Source: Nemertoderma westbladi (taxonomy: Eukaryota; Xenacoelomorpha; Nemertodermatida; Nemertodermatidae). Taken from it: a stretch of 64,000 nt of DNA. The position numbers and the translations under genes are program-made. The stretch covers positions 1 through 64,000 of the forward strand of contig JAUCBJ010000343.1 of assembly GCA_032718475.1 (NCBI GenBank), read 5' to 3'. This document shows positions 52,639 through 63,689 of the stretch, piece by piece (position 1 is the stretch's first letter; the number at the start of each line of letters is the position of its first letter). The notes under the pieces were generated by a model. It was not told where the DNA came from. It saw only the letters and a program-made list of their open reading frames with translations, and searched no databases.

Positions 52639-55600
52639 GTGAGTCCGTCATTGTTAGGGCCCCTATGGGTCAGTGTTATTGTGTTAAGGGGTTAGTCCGT
52701 GAGTGTTAGGGGTCAGTCCGGCAGTGTTATTGTGTTAGGGGTGAGTCCGTGAGTGTTACAGGTGAGTCCGTGAGTGTTAAAGGTGAGTCCGTGAGTGTTA
52801 CAGGTGAGTCCTGGAGTGTTACGGGTGAGTCCGTGAGTGTTACAGGTGAGTCCATGAATGTTATTGTGTTGCAACTGAGTCCGTGAGTGTTACAGGTGAG
52901 TCCATGAGTGTTACAGGTGGTCCGTGGGTGTTACAGGTGAGTCCGTGAGTGTTACAGGTGAGTCCGTGAGTGTTACGGGTGAGTCCGTGAGTGTTATTGT
53001 GTTGCAAGTGAGTCCGTGAGTGTTACAGGTGAGTCCATGAGTGTTACAGGTGGTCCGTGGGTGTTACAGGTGAGTCCGTGAGTGTTACAGGTGAGTCCGT
53101 GAGTGTTACGGGTGAGTCCGTGAGTGTTACAGGTGAGTCCATGAGTGTTATTGTGTTGCAAGTGAGTCCCTGAGTGTTACAGGTGAGTCCGTGAGTGTTA
53201 CAGGTGGTCCGTGGGTGTTACAGGTGAGTCCGTGGGTGTTACAGGTGATCCGTGGGTGTTACAGGTGGTCCGTGGGTGTTACAGGTGGTCCGTGGGTGTT
53301 ACAGGTGAGTCCGTGAGTGTTACAGGTGAGTCCGTGAGTGTTACAGGTGAGTCCGTGCGTGTTACAGGTGAGTCCGTGAGTGTTACAGGTGAGTCCGTGA
53401 GTGTTAAAGGTGAGTCCGTGAGTGTTACATGTGAGTCCGTGAGTGTTACAGGTGGTCCGTGGGTGTTACAGGTGAGTCTGTGAGTGTTACAGGTGAGACC
53501 ATGAGTGTTACATGTGAGTCCGTGAGTGTTACAGGTGGTGCGTGGGTGTTACAGGTGAGTCCGTGAGTGTTACAGGTAAGTCTGTGAGTGTTACAGGTGG
53601 TCCGTGGGTGTTACAGGTGAGTCCGTGGGTGTTACAGGTGAGTCTGTGAGTGACACAGGTGGTCCGTGGGTGTTACAGGTGAGTCTGTGAGTGTTACAGG
53701 TGGTCCGTGGGTGTTACAGGTGAGTCCGTGAGTGTTACAGGTGGTCCGTGAGTGTTACAGGTGAGTCCGTGAGTGTTACATGGAGTCAGAGAGTATTACA
53801 GGTGGTCCGTGGGTGTTACAGGTGAGTCCGTGAATGTTACAGGTGAGTCCGTGAGTGTTACATGGAGTCCATGAGTATTACAGGTGGTCCGTGGGTGTTA
53901 CAGGTGAGTCCGTGAATGTTACAGGTGAGTCCGTGAGTGTTACAGGTGAGTCTGTGAGTGTTACATGGAGTCCATGAGTATTACAGGTGGTCCGTGGGTG
54001 TTACAGGTGAGTCCGTGAGTGTTACAGGTGAGTCCGTGCGTGTTACAGGTGAGTCTGTGAGTGTTACAGGTGGGTCCGTGAGTGTTACAGGTGGTCCGTG
54101 GGTGTTACAGGTGAGTCCGTGAATGTTACAGGTGAGTCCGTGAGTGTTACATGGAGTCCATGAGTATTACAGGTGGTCCGTGGGTGTTACAGGTGAGTCT
54201 GTGAGTGTTACAGGTGAGTACGTGGGTGTTACAGGTGAGTCCGTGAATGTTACAGGTGAGTCCGTGAGTGTTACAGGTGAGTCTGTGAGTGTTACAGATG
54301 AGTCCGTGAGTGTTACAGGTGAGTCCGTGAGTGTTACGGGTGAGTCCGTGAGTGTTATTGTGTTGCAAGTGAGTCCGTGAGTGTTACAGGTGAGTCCATG
54401 AGTGTTACAGGTGGTCCGTGGGTGTTACAGGTGAGTCCGTGAGTGTTACAGGTGAGTCCGTGAGTGTTACGGGTGAGTCCGTGAGTGTTACAGGTGAGTC
54501 CATGAGTGTTATTGTGTTGCAAGTGAGTCCCTGAGTGTTACAGGTGAGTCCGTGAGTGTTACGGGTGGTCCGTGGGTGTTACAGGTGAGTCCGTGGGTGT
54601 TACAGGTGATCCGTGGGTGTTACAGGTGGTCCGTGGGTGTTACAGGTGGTCCGTGGGTGTTACAGGTGAGTCCGTGAGTGTTACAGGTGAGTCCGTGAGT
54701 GTTACAGGTGAGTCCGTGCGTGTTACAGATGAGTCCGTGAGTGTTACAGGTGAGTCCGTGAGTGTTAAAGGTGAGTCCGTGAGTGTTACATGTGAGTCCG
54801 TGAGTGTTACAGGTGGTCCGTGGGTGTTACAGGTGAGTCTGTGAGTGTTACAGGTGAGACCATGAGTGTTACATGTGAGTCCGTGAGTGTTACAGGTGGT
54901 GCGTGGGTGTTACAGGTGAGTCCGTGAGTGTTACAGGTAAGTCTGTGAGTGTTACAGGTGGTCCGTGGGTGTTACAGGTGAGTCCGTGGATGTTACAGGT
55001 GAGTCTGTGAGTGACACAGGTGGTCCGTGGGTGTTACAGGTGAGTCTGTGAGTGTTACAGGTGGTCCGTGGGTGTTACAGGTGAGTCCGTGAGTGTTACA
55101 GGTGGTCCGTGAGTGTTACAGGTGAGTCCGTGAGTGTTACATGGAGTCAGAGAGTATTACAGGTGGTCCGTGGGTGTTACAGGTGAGTCCGTGAATGTTA
55201 CAGGTGAGTCCGTGAGTGTTACATGGAGTCCATGAGTATTACAGGTGGTCCGTGGGTGTTACAGGTGAGTCCGTGAATGTTACAGGTGAGTCCGTGAGTG
55301 TTACAGGTGAGTCTGTGAGTGTTACATGGAGTCCATGAGTATTACAGGTGGTCCGTGGGTGTTACAGGTGAGTCCGTGAGTGTTACAGGTGAGTCCGTGC
55401 GTGTTACAGGTGAGTCTGTGAGTGTTACAGGTGGGTCCGTGAGTGTTACAGGTGGTCCGTGGGTGTTACAGGTGAGTCCGTGAATGTTACAGGTGAGTCC
55501 GTGAGTGTTACATGGAGTCCATGAGTATTACAGGTGGTCCGTGGGTGTTACAGGTGAGTCCGTGAATGTTACAGGTGAGTCCGTGAGTGTTACAGGTGAG

Positions 55601-56056
55601 TCTGTGAGTGTTACATGGAGTCCATGAGTATTACAGGTGGTCCGTGGGTGTTACAGGTGAGTCCGTGAGTGTTACAGGTGAGTCCGTGCGTGTTACAGGT
55701 GAGTCTGTGAGTGTTACAGGTGAGTCCGTGAGTGTTACAGGTGGTCCGTGGGTGTTACAGGTGAGTCCGTGAGTGTTACAGGTGGTCCGTGAGTGTTACA
55801 GGTGAGTCTGTGAGTGTTACATGGAGTCCATCATGAGTATTACAGGTGGTCCGTGGGTGTTACAGGTGAGTCTGTGAGTGTTACAGGTGAGTACGTGGGT
55901 GTTACAGGTGAGTCCGTGAATGTTACAGGTGAGTCCGTGAGTGTTACAGGTGAGTCTGTGAGTGTTACAGATGAGTCCGTGAGTGTTACAGGTGGTCCGT
56001 GGGTGTTACAGGTGAGTTCGTGAGTGTTACAGGTGGTCCGTGAGTGTTACAGCTAC
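52639..56056 (+). repeat. 21-bp minisatellite made of splice-donor-like units
   Basis: More than 100 copies of a unit gtgagtccgtgagtgttacag, with frequent variants (shortened ggtggtccgtgggtgttaca, gtgttattgtgttgcaa, and acatggagtccatgag). The array begins exactly at the 5' splice site of exon 2, and each full unit contains two gtgagt donors and a ttacag acceptor-like end. A segment of about 1361 bases is duplicated (52991 and 54352 are equivalent positions). Open frames here (repeating VTGESVS) result from the 21-base period. Confidence 0.95.
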
Positions 56057-57149
56057 ATCCGCCCAGTCCGGAGTGTTCGGGGAGTGAGGCCATGAGTGCT
56101 ATAATTTATTTCAAATGGTGATAAAACCATCCTTGCACAATTCTGTGAGATTTTGACATCATGTATGGGGTCCTCCAGGCCAATCAAATTAATCCATTTA
56201 ATGGTTGCGACCGAAGAGTGACACGAAAGCACGAATTTAGAGAAATCCTACTCCATGGCGCATTAGTGGGAGTAGCAGTAGAGATATTCAAAACAACAAT
56301 ACAGTGACTATAGTCATCGTGGTATTTGACAAAAAGTGTAGTACAAAAAGTAGTAGTGTAGCTCCAACATAAACTTCTTGCGTCGCGATATAAGTCTATT
56401 GATATTGCTTCGCAATGGTTTTTACCATTCATTTAATACTCACAGCTCACATTCCACTTCTGATTGAGATATTGCATTGTCAGAATAAAGGTATTCATTA
56501 TTCGAGCAAGGTATGCCAGTCTAGCTATGGCTTGGCAACAACTTAAGTTTGTGTTGTTGTTTTGCGTTTCCGAACATTCGGGTGGTCTTTTCTGCCTTAT
56601 TCGACCACTCGGAGAACATTTTGGAAGTGATCTTCGTCATTGATTACATTTATTGCCCCTACACTATCCATTGCTGCCACATATGTTGGTCAGAAATTCT
56701 GTGTTGATTTGGTGTACACTAAAAGTGAAACATGAGTCAGGGGAAACCAAATCAACCAATGACGACATCACCGATATCTCAGGAAACTCCGACTTTCCAA
56801 ATCATGTGCCAAAATGAATGATTGAGTGGGACTTACGTTCCTCACGAGGCTTTGATGCGAGTATACTGTTTGCAAGATCCTGTTTCTCCTCATCTGACAT
56901 ATAGCTACTGAAGAGAGCAATATGTACCATATCGCAGTGAGATACCACAGGTACCGAAGAAATGCTTTGACATCACTGTTGGAAATAACTTGGATAACAA
57001 CCTGATATTGCACGAGCATTTGGATAATTTCTGGTAATTTGAAGGTGCATCCACAGCTGATGCAAATGTAATCCACCACCAGCTGCAACTGTAAGTAAAC
57101 AAATTTGTATGTCTCTCAAACAGACATATCTTAAGGGAATATACCTTTC
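56057..57149. other. Intergenic or intronic, with exon-like pieces on the minus strand
   Basis: No complete gene. On the minus strand, 56912-56843 reads an open piece (SYMSDEEKQDLANSILASKP) between a pyrimidine-rich acceptor (ctctcttcag) and a donor (gaac|gtaagt). About 56684-56613 encodes MDSVGAINVINDEDHFQNVL after a possible acceptor but soon stops. These may be exons of an unidentified gene. Confidence 0.3.
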
Positions 57150-59228
57150 CCATCCACCTGGCTTTGTGAATAGCACCTGGTCTGTGGAACATATATCCCC
57201 TTTGAGTTGTGCCCATCCACCTGGCGTTGTGAATAGCACCTGGTCTGTGGAACATATATCCCCTTTGAGTTGTGCCCATCCACCTGGCTTCGTGAATAGC
57301 ACCTGGTCTGTGGAACATATATCCCATTTGAGTTGTGCCCATCCACCTGGCTTTGTGAATAGCACCTGGTCTGTGGAACATATATCCCATTTGAGTTGTG
57401 CCCATCCACCTGGGTTTGTGAATAGCACCTGGTCTGTGGAACATATATCCCATTTGAGTTGTGCCCATCCACCTGGCTTTGTGAATAGCACCTGGTCTGT
57501 GGAACATATATCCCATTTGAGTTGTGCCCATCCACCTGGGTTTGTGAATAGCACCTGGTCTGTGGAACATATATCCCATTTGAGTTGTGCCCATCCACCT
57601 GGCTTTGTGAATAGCACCTGGTCTGTAGAACATATATCCCATTTGAGTTGTGCCCATCCACCTGGCTTTGTGAATAGCACCTGGTCTGTGGAACATATAT
57701 CCCATTTGAGTTGTGCCCATCCACCTGGCTTTGTGAATAGCACCTGGTCTGTGGAACATATATCCCATTTGAGTTGTGCCCATCCACCTGGCTTTGTTAA
57801 TAGCACCTGGTCTGTGGAACACATATCCCATTTGAGTTGTGCCCATCCACCTGGCTTTGTGAATAGCACCTGGTCTGTGGAACATATATCCCATTTGAGT
57901 TGTGCCCATCCACCTGGCTTTGTGAATAGCACCTGGTCTGTGGAACATATATCCCATTTGAGTTGTGCCCATCCACCTGGCTTTGTGAATAGCACCTGGT
58001 CTGTGGAACATATATCCCATTTGAGTTGTGCCCATCCACCTGGCTTTGTTAATAGCACCTGGTCTGTGGAACATATATCCCATTGAGTTGTGCCCATCCA
58101 CCTGGCTTTGTGAATAGCACCTGGTCTGTGGAACATATATCCCATTTGAGTTGTGCCCATCCACCTGGCTTTGTGAATAGCACCTGGTCTGTGGAACATA
58201 TATCCCATTTGAGTTGTGCCCATCCACCTGGCTTTGTGAATAGCACCTGGTCTGTGGAACATATATCCCATTTGAGTTGTGCCCATCCACCTGGGTTTGT
58301 GAATAGCACCTGGTCTGTGGAACATATATCCCATTTGAGTTGTGCCCATCCACCTGGCTTTGTGAATAGCACCTGGTCTGTGGAACATATATCCCATTTG
58401 AGTTGTGCCCATCCACCTGGCTTTGTGAATAGCACCTGGTCTGTGGAACATATATCCCATTTGAGTTGTGCCCATCCACCTGGCTTTGTGAATAGCACCT
58501 GGTCTGTGGAACATATATCCCATTTGAGTTGTGCCCATCCACCTGGCTTTGTGAATAGCACCTGGTCTGTGGAACATATATCCCATTTGAGTTGTGCCCA
58601 TCCACCTGGCTTTGTGAATAGCACCTGGTCTGTGGAACATATATCCCATTTGAGTTGTGCCCATCCACCTGGCTTTGTGAATAGCACCTGGTCTGTGGAA
58701 CATATATCCCATTTGAGTTGTGCCCATCCACCTGGCTTTGTTAATAGCACCTGGTCTGTGGAACACATATCCCATTTGAGTTGTGCCCATCCACCTGGCT
58801 TTGTGAATAGCACCTGGTCTGTGGAACATATATCCCATTTGAGTTGTGCCCATCCACCTGGCTTTGTGAATAGCACCTGGTCTGTGGAACATATATCCCA
58901 TTTGAGTTGTGCCCATCCACCTGGCTTTGTGAATAGCACCTGGTCTGTGGAACATATATCCCATTTGAGTTGTGCCCATCCACCTGGCTTTGTTAATAGC
59001 ACCTGGTCTGTGGAACATATATCCCATTGAGTTGTGCCCATCCACCTGGCTTTGTGAATAGCACCTGGTCTGTGGAACATATATCCCATTTGAGTTGTGC
59101 CCATCCACCTGGCTTTGTGAATAGCACCTGGTCTGTGGAACATATATCCCATTTGAGTTGTGCCCATCCACCTGGCTTTGTTAATTGCACCTGGTCTGTG
59201 GAACATATATCCCATTTGAGTTGTGCCA
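57150..59228. repeat. 63-bp satellite, about 33 copies
   Basis: The unit runs from ccacctggctttgtgaatag through cacctggtctgtggaac to tcccatttgagttgtgcccat. Copies are nearly identical. A few units are 62 bases (cccattgag instead of cccatttgag). A block of 15 units (about 944 bases) is duplicated: the acacatatccc variant recurs at 57819 and 58763. The 63-base period leaves all frames open, so the very long frames on both strands are not genes. Confidence 0.95.
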
Positions 59229-59556
59229 TTGAGATAGAGAATACAAAGATCTATGAACTCCCGGTATTCGTCACGGCATAAATCCAGTTGTTAATGACAA
59301 AGCTCCAGAGCAGACACTTTGCAACTGCTGAGAATCGGTCAGCGAATCCTGATTATGGTCAGCTGGACTAGATGGAGATAGTTGTTGACCACCTTTCCTT
59401 GGAATAAGGTAAAAGCTCATGTTTGGACATTAATCTTGAGAATAGAGTAACATCTGGTGATTTTGATATCTCGATTTGAAGATCCTCAAATACATGCATC
59501 GGTCTATTTAGAGATTGCTGAATAGCAACACCAACACATGCAGCAGGGGCGTAGAC
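59229..59556 (-). other. Possible exon on the minus strand
   Basis: Minus-strand 59397-59278 is open and begins after a possible acceptor (ccttattccaag). It translates as KGGQQLSPSSPADHNQDSLT and onward through DSQQLQSVCSGALS to a stop. The Ser/Gln-rich composition looks like real protein, but it cannot be assigned. Confidence 0.3.
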
Positions 59557-59564
59557 GCTGTGCA

Positions 59565-59957
59565 GACATAGGTTCCGACAGAGGTGCCGACATAGGTGCC
59601 GACACAGGTGCCGACACAGGTGCCGACACAGGTGCCGACACAGGTGCCGACACAGGTGCCGACACAGGTGCCGACACAGGTGCCGACACAGGTGCCGACA
59701 CAGGTGCCGACACAGGTGCCGACACAGGTGCCGACACAGGTGCCGACACAGGTGCCGACACAGGTGCCGACACAGGTGCCGACACAGGTGCCGACACAGG
59801 TGCCGACACAGGTGCCGACACAGGTGCCGACACAGGTGCCGACACAGGTGCCGACACAGGTGCCGACACAGGTGCCGACACAGGTGCCGACACAGGTGCC
59901 GACACAGGTGCCGACACAGGTGCCGACACAGGTGCCGACATAGGTGCCGACATAGTG
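59565..59957. repeat. 12-bp microsatellite, about 31 copies
   Basis: A nearly perfect array of acaggtgccgac, with edge variants (ataggtgccgac, gaggtgccgac). The period of 12 leaves frames open (TGAD, PTQV or VSAP repeats), so long frames here are artefacts. Confidence 0.95.
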
Positions 59958-60594
59958 ACCGACTTAGGCACTCAGGTTTCTCTCAATATGTTTATCTCAC
60001 TAAATGGCTTACTTGTTGTGACGTTATTCACTATTAACTCCAATAAGTATGTTTAAGAATATATATATAAAGATAAAGAACATGCTAAATGATTGCGATA
60101 AGCGATAAACAGACAAAATACAATGCGACCACCTCGATTATAGATTATATTAATAAGTAGAGCACTACTGATATTCTTTATATACAACTGATATTGATAT
60201 TCCTTATATACTACTAATAATTTAGACCGCAGGATGTACCGCAGGATGGCGCTAAACCATCTGGAATTCTCAAGAATACTGACTATGGACTCTGTGAAAA
60301 GTTTAATTTTTTAAATAGAATTTGGGTGGGGCCATTGAGTATCACAAGTATGACTGTCTGTCTTTTTTCCAAATATTTTCGAACACTAATAATTCGGTCA
60401 ATCCTCGATAAAATTAATCCAAACGTGAAACACAGTCTGTCAAAAATGTAGAAATTTTACAAAAGAATATCAGGATTCTCTCTATGGATTATAATCTAAA
60501 ATTCATACGATAATAATTTTTATTAATATTATAAGTAAATTGGGTGTCTCGTGGCCCCACATTTATCTAGTTTAAGATTACTCGGAATTTTTAT
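59958..60594. other. Intergenic, downstream of the transposase gene
   Basis: AT-rich with no gene seen. Searching by eye for inverted ends of a Mutator-like element around the transposase gave none that is convincing. Confidence 0.45.
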
Positions 60595-63321
60595 TCAAAC
60601 TAATCCAAAAGATCTGAGTTTATCTATTTGTTTACTATCGAGATTGCGATACACAATATTTTCAATGAAGACATCGCTGAGGGAGAACTTGGTAAATTTC
60701 AACTGTACACAATTCATTTGAAGGTGAAAAGCAACTTTATCTTTAGTGATTTTAAGTTGCAATTGGTTGGAGTTAGGTGTTCTATATGCTCGTTGACACC
60801 ATGTGAATATGACAATATCTTCAGGAGATTGAACTACCTGACTGCCTGATCTGCGAAGAAATCCATCACATCCATAGCATTTAAACCAATCTCCCTCATT
60901 TATTGAACCGATAATAAATTTACAAGATTCTTTGGCTATATCTAATTGATTGATTAATTGCTGTGTTAATTTCTTATTAACAATTTTTCTCTTCCCAGGC
61001 CCACACTTTCTACCTGCAACACTGGCGGCAGATAAAGCTGCCAGTTGTTCGAGCGTCCATGTTGAGTTCCACCAACTTATGTACTGATCAATTTCTCGAA
61101 CGTGTTTCGCATATGCAAGTGTATGACAGCACATACTTAACTTCCGGAATGATTGACAGGTCAGACACCTGTAAGACCCATTACCAAATCTACGGACTCG
61201 TTTGTAGATACCACCACTCCCCATACTAACTACAGCGAATTCGTCATTATCAATGCATACATTGAATCGATGAGCAAGGCGCCACATAGATACAAACTCT
61301 GGCGTTTTTGGTAGCTGTGGGAAATCACCAATAATATTATCATTTGAACAAGTCTGTTCTATCTCACTGTCGTGACTCACTAATCCGTTATAAAACTTAT
61401 GTAAATACACTCTTTTTTCATCACTCGATTTAATAAAAAATTCAGATTCCTCAATATGGTATTCACGAATATAATATGGTTTCAAACAATATTCGCCCCG
61501 GCCCAGTAAGGCCATATCAATATCATTCCTGAATTTGCCAATGAACTCTTCCATCTGTTCTATGAAATTATATATATTCATATGTTTAAAATTAATCCAG
61601 TTTTTTAACTCGAAATGAAGGGATTCCTCTGATTGATTCATGAAGAACTCAGAATGTAGTAGACCACATGCCATTCGATGATCAAGCAAAAAATAGTCTT
61701 TTATGTCGTTAAACACATACTTTCGAAACCATGTTGAAAATGTAGCTTCTTGTTTTATTGTTAGTTCTATTTGATCCCATTCTTTGAAAATTTCCTCACA
61801 TTTAATATCAAAGTTATCGTTTGAAGAATTACAAATCATTTCAACATCATTGATAATTCTATCAGAGTATGTGGAAAGTCCCTCCTCTTTTAAATGTCGA
61901 TTAAGGTCACGTTTTAAATGTAAATAACACGGAAGAATTAATGATTCAATACACGTAGACCATGCAGACATTATTGCTCGCTCCCTATCACAACCAATTA
62001 CTCGTATATTCCGTAAAGAAGGTCTCAACTGTAACAGATCTCGTACAAAAATTTCATGTGCCTCTTTAAATTTCCGTGTATGAAGAAACAATGGACCAGG
62101 AATACGTGGTGATGCTTTCGAACGTTTTGAGTCAAGCATTTGCTCTTTAAAGCAAGTCGTAGTGACCCAGAAGTCACCACATTCAAACGTGGTATCTATG
62201 CACAAAGGAACAAACAGACCGACATCAGGATGGCAGCAATTTTTCTCAATTAAATCAAGTTGCCAGTCCATCACTATCAAAATGGACAGATGCGGAGTGT
62301 AGCTGATATGTCTAATATACGAAGAATCCGTTTGCATTTTCATTTGAACCTTCAGTAAAGGATCCTTATCAGATTGTAAGTTGATTGACTTGTCTCCACC
62401 TTTTGAGTGCCATTGGACTTGACGAACGGATTTTGGAATTGCATCAGCGGATTGAACATTAACTAAACCACCTGCATCTTTCAAAACAGCATTATACAAT
62501 CGTTTACTGCTTGACATTGGCATTTCACGCTGAAGAGTTTGAATTCTGTGTTTTAGAGCCTGAGAAATTTTGGGTCTTTTAAAGCGTGTAATACGAAAAG
62601 AATTCTTATCACAATCGCTGCGTTCGTATTGAATTACCATAACTTTTGGGGTAATTGCTCCACTACTACTACTATGGCCACGCTCATAAAACACAACCAA
62701 CCGTTTGTGAAATTGCTTGTTATTCCTACTTACGTAGTAACTTCGAACAATCTTTGCATGAACCTCCTCTTCATTTAAACCATGGTATGTTTCATACATT
62801 CTAGTATCATTATTAAAAAAAAATGAGTATGTTCTCTTCTTAGAACTTTTGAAGGAACCAAGTCCTTCCAATTTGTCAACATCCAAAAGTGTTAAATTTC
62901 CATTAACGTTAATAAAAAATGTTAAACTTTTTTGACACTTCACAGGTACTTTGGTATTAAGAAATTTCTCGGGAATGGTCTTCAAATCAATTATAAGACT
63001 CTCAGGAAGAGAAGAAAGAATTATTAGGTCTGTTGGAAAACATATTAAATCATCAAAATAAGTTGTACAAGATTCCATAATATCAATTAAATTCGAGTTA
63101 CCAGTACTTTCATCTGAATTGCTCGCACTGCTGTTGTCTTGATGCTGTGTAAATATTAAATCCAATAGTAGGAATAGATATGGAGTCGTACTCCAAAGGT
63201 CCAGATTCGGTAAGAGGATAAATTTCCCTGAAATGAAATCCATGAAATAAATTTCTGACCGGTGTAGAAGTATTGCAAGCATCTGTTTCAAATCTATTAT
63301 AAGATTCAACTTCAACATCAT
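60595..63321 (-). CDS. Mutator-like (MULE) transposase with SWIM-type zinc site
   Basis: About 908 open codons on the minus strand. The reliable part begins near residue 65. It has the layout of a MULE-type DDE transposase. First Asp is at ~376 in PLCIDTTFECGDFWV. Second Asp is at ~445 in VIGCDRERAI, followed by C..HLKRDL. A downstream acidic/Asn-Ser-Glu region (HSEFFMNQSEESLHFE, about 555-575) can supply the Glu. A SWIM zinc site is at ~720-735 (CLTCQSFRKLSMCCH). A Cys pair near the C-terminus (FKCYGCDGF) may bind zinc too. Such enzymes cut at long inverted repeats and make 9-10 bp target duplications, as seen for the element at 19655-20713. The catalytic core is uninterrupted. The true N-terminus is in another frame. 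Confidence 0.7.
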   Translation of the reverse strand: MMLKLNLIIDLKQMLAILLHRSEIYFMDFISGKFILLPNLDLWSTTPYLFLLLDLIFTQHQDNSSASNSDESTGNSNLIDIMESCTTYFDDLICFPTDLIILSSLPESLIIDLKTIPEKFLNTKVPVKCQKSLTFFINVNGNLTLLDVDKLEGLGSFKSSKKRTYSFFFNNDTRMYETYHGLNEEEVHAKIVRSYYVSRNNKQFHKRLVVFYERGHSSSSGAITPKVMVIQYERSDCDKNSFRITRFKRPKISQALKHRIQTLQREMPMSSSKRLYNAVLKDAGGLVNVQSADAIPKSVRQVQWHSKGGDKSINLQSDKDPLLKVQMKMQTDSSYIRHISYTPHLSILIVMDWQLDLIEKNCCHPDVGLFVPLCIDTTFECGDFWVTTTCFKEQMLDSKRSKASPRIPGPLFLHTRKFKEAHEIFVRDLLQLRPSLRNIRVIGCDRERAIMSAWSTCIESLILPCYLHLKRDLNRHLKEEGLSTYSDRIINDVEMICNSSNDNFDIKCEEIFKEWDQIELTIKQEATFSTWFRKYVFNDIKDYFLLDHRMACGLLHSEFFMNQSEESLHFELKNWINFKHMNIYNFIEQMEEFIGKFRNDIDMALLGRGEYCLKPYYIREYHIEESEFFIKSSDEKRVYLHKFYNGLVSHDSEIEQTCSNDNIIGDFPQLPKTPEFVSMWRLAHRFNVCIDNDEFAVVSMGSGGIYKRVRRFGNGSYRCLTCQSFRKLSMCCHTLAYAKHVREIDQYISWWNSTWTLEQLAALSAASVAGRKCGPGKRKIVNKKLTQQLINQLDIAKESCKFIIGSINEGDWFKCYGCDGFLRRSGSQVVQSPEDIVIFTWCQRAYRTPNSNQLQLKITKDKVAFHLQMNCVQLKFTKFSLSDVFIENIVYRNLDSKQIDKLRSFGLV

Positions 63322-63505
63322 CAGAATTTTCCAGCTGAGAAAGGGCCAATCTCTTTGGAGCTGGGGATTTCCCTGGTGAAGGCGAATTTATATTCGTCAA
63401 TAGCTTCCTCGTTGGATTTGTTGATGCAATGGGCCTCCCGCTAATTTTACGAGGAGTACTGCCAGAATCTTCTACTGATACCGGCAGTTGCGCACTGGCT
63501 TCCAC
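63110..63505 (-). CDS. N-terminal part of the MULE transposase (other frame)
   Basis: 131 codons starting at ATG 63505 (MEASAQLPVSVEDSG..), Ser/Pro/Lys-rich like the disordered N-termini of transposases (KSPAPKRLALSQ). It overlaps the large frame over 63110-63321. The transposase probably starts here and passes to the main frame near 63110-63170 through a one-base indel or a short intron: tttacacag at about 63140 on the minus strand could be an acceptor, but I find no good donor. Confidence 0.45.
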   Translation of the reverse strand: MEASAQLPVSVEDSGSTPRKISGRPIASTNPTRKLLTNINSPSPGKSPAPKRLALSQLENSDDVEVESYNRFETDACNTSTPVRNLFHGFHFREIYPLTESGPLEYDSISIPTIGFNIYTASRQQQCEQFR

Positions 63506-63519
63506 AATACCTACCGGTA

Positions 63520-63627
63520 CCTAACGGCCTATATTGTTTCATTACACGATATCATTATATATAATAACCTTTTGATATAATATAAGAAGTTGGAAGGCTA
63601 GAGGGACGACTCTCTAGCGCTCCCACA
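63520..63627 (+). repeat. End of a Gypsy LTR
   Basis: The stretch ends in ctctctagcgctcccaca just before the primer-binding site, as a 5' LTR should. Its left border cannot be set because the other LTR is outside the window. Confidence 0.55.
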
Positions 63628-63628
63628 T

Positions 63629-63645
63629 TGGTGACCCGGACGAGA
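63629..63645 (+). promoter_or_regulatory. Primer-binding site of the Gypsy element
   Basis: tggtgacccggacgag begins with TGG (complement of the tRNA CCA end), one base after the LTR end, the standard place for tRNA priming of minus-strand DNA. Confidence 0.65.
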
Positions 63646-63689
63646 TTTGCTACCACCCGATAACCGGAACAACCAACGTCACGATCGCG

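Noticed and set aside
53211-56023. Open frames repeating VTGESVS in the 21-bp array
   Set aside because: Explained by the 21-base period. The array starts at a splice donor and is most likely intronic.
57109-59281. Very long open frames (up to ~730 codons) over the 63-bp satellite on both strands
   Set aside because: A 63-base period without stops opens all frames. Several units have one-base deletions that break each frame, and no start or splice context supports translation.
59504-60056. Repeat proteins of the type TGAD, PTQV and VSAP
   Set aside because: All frames of the same 12-bp microsatellite, with no supporting context.
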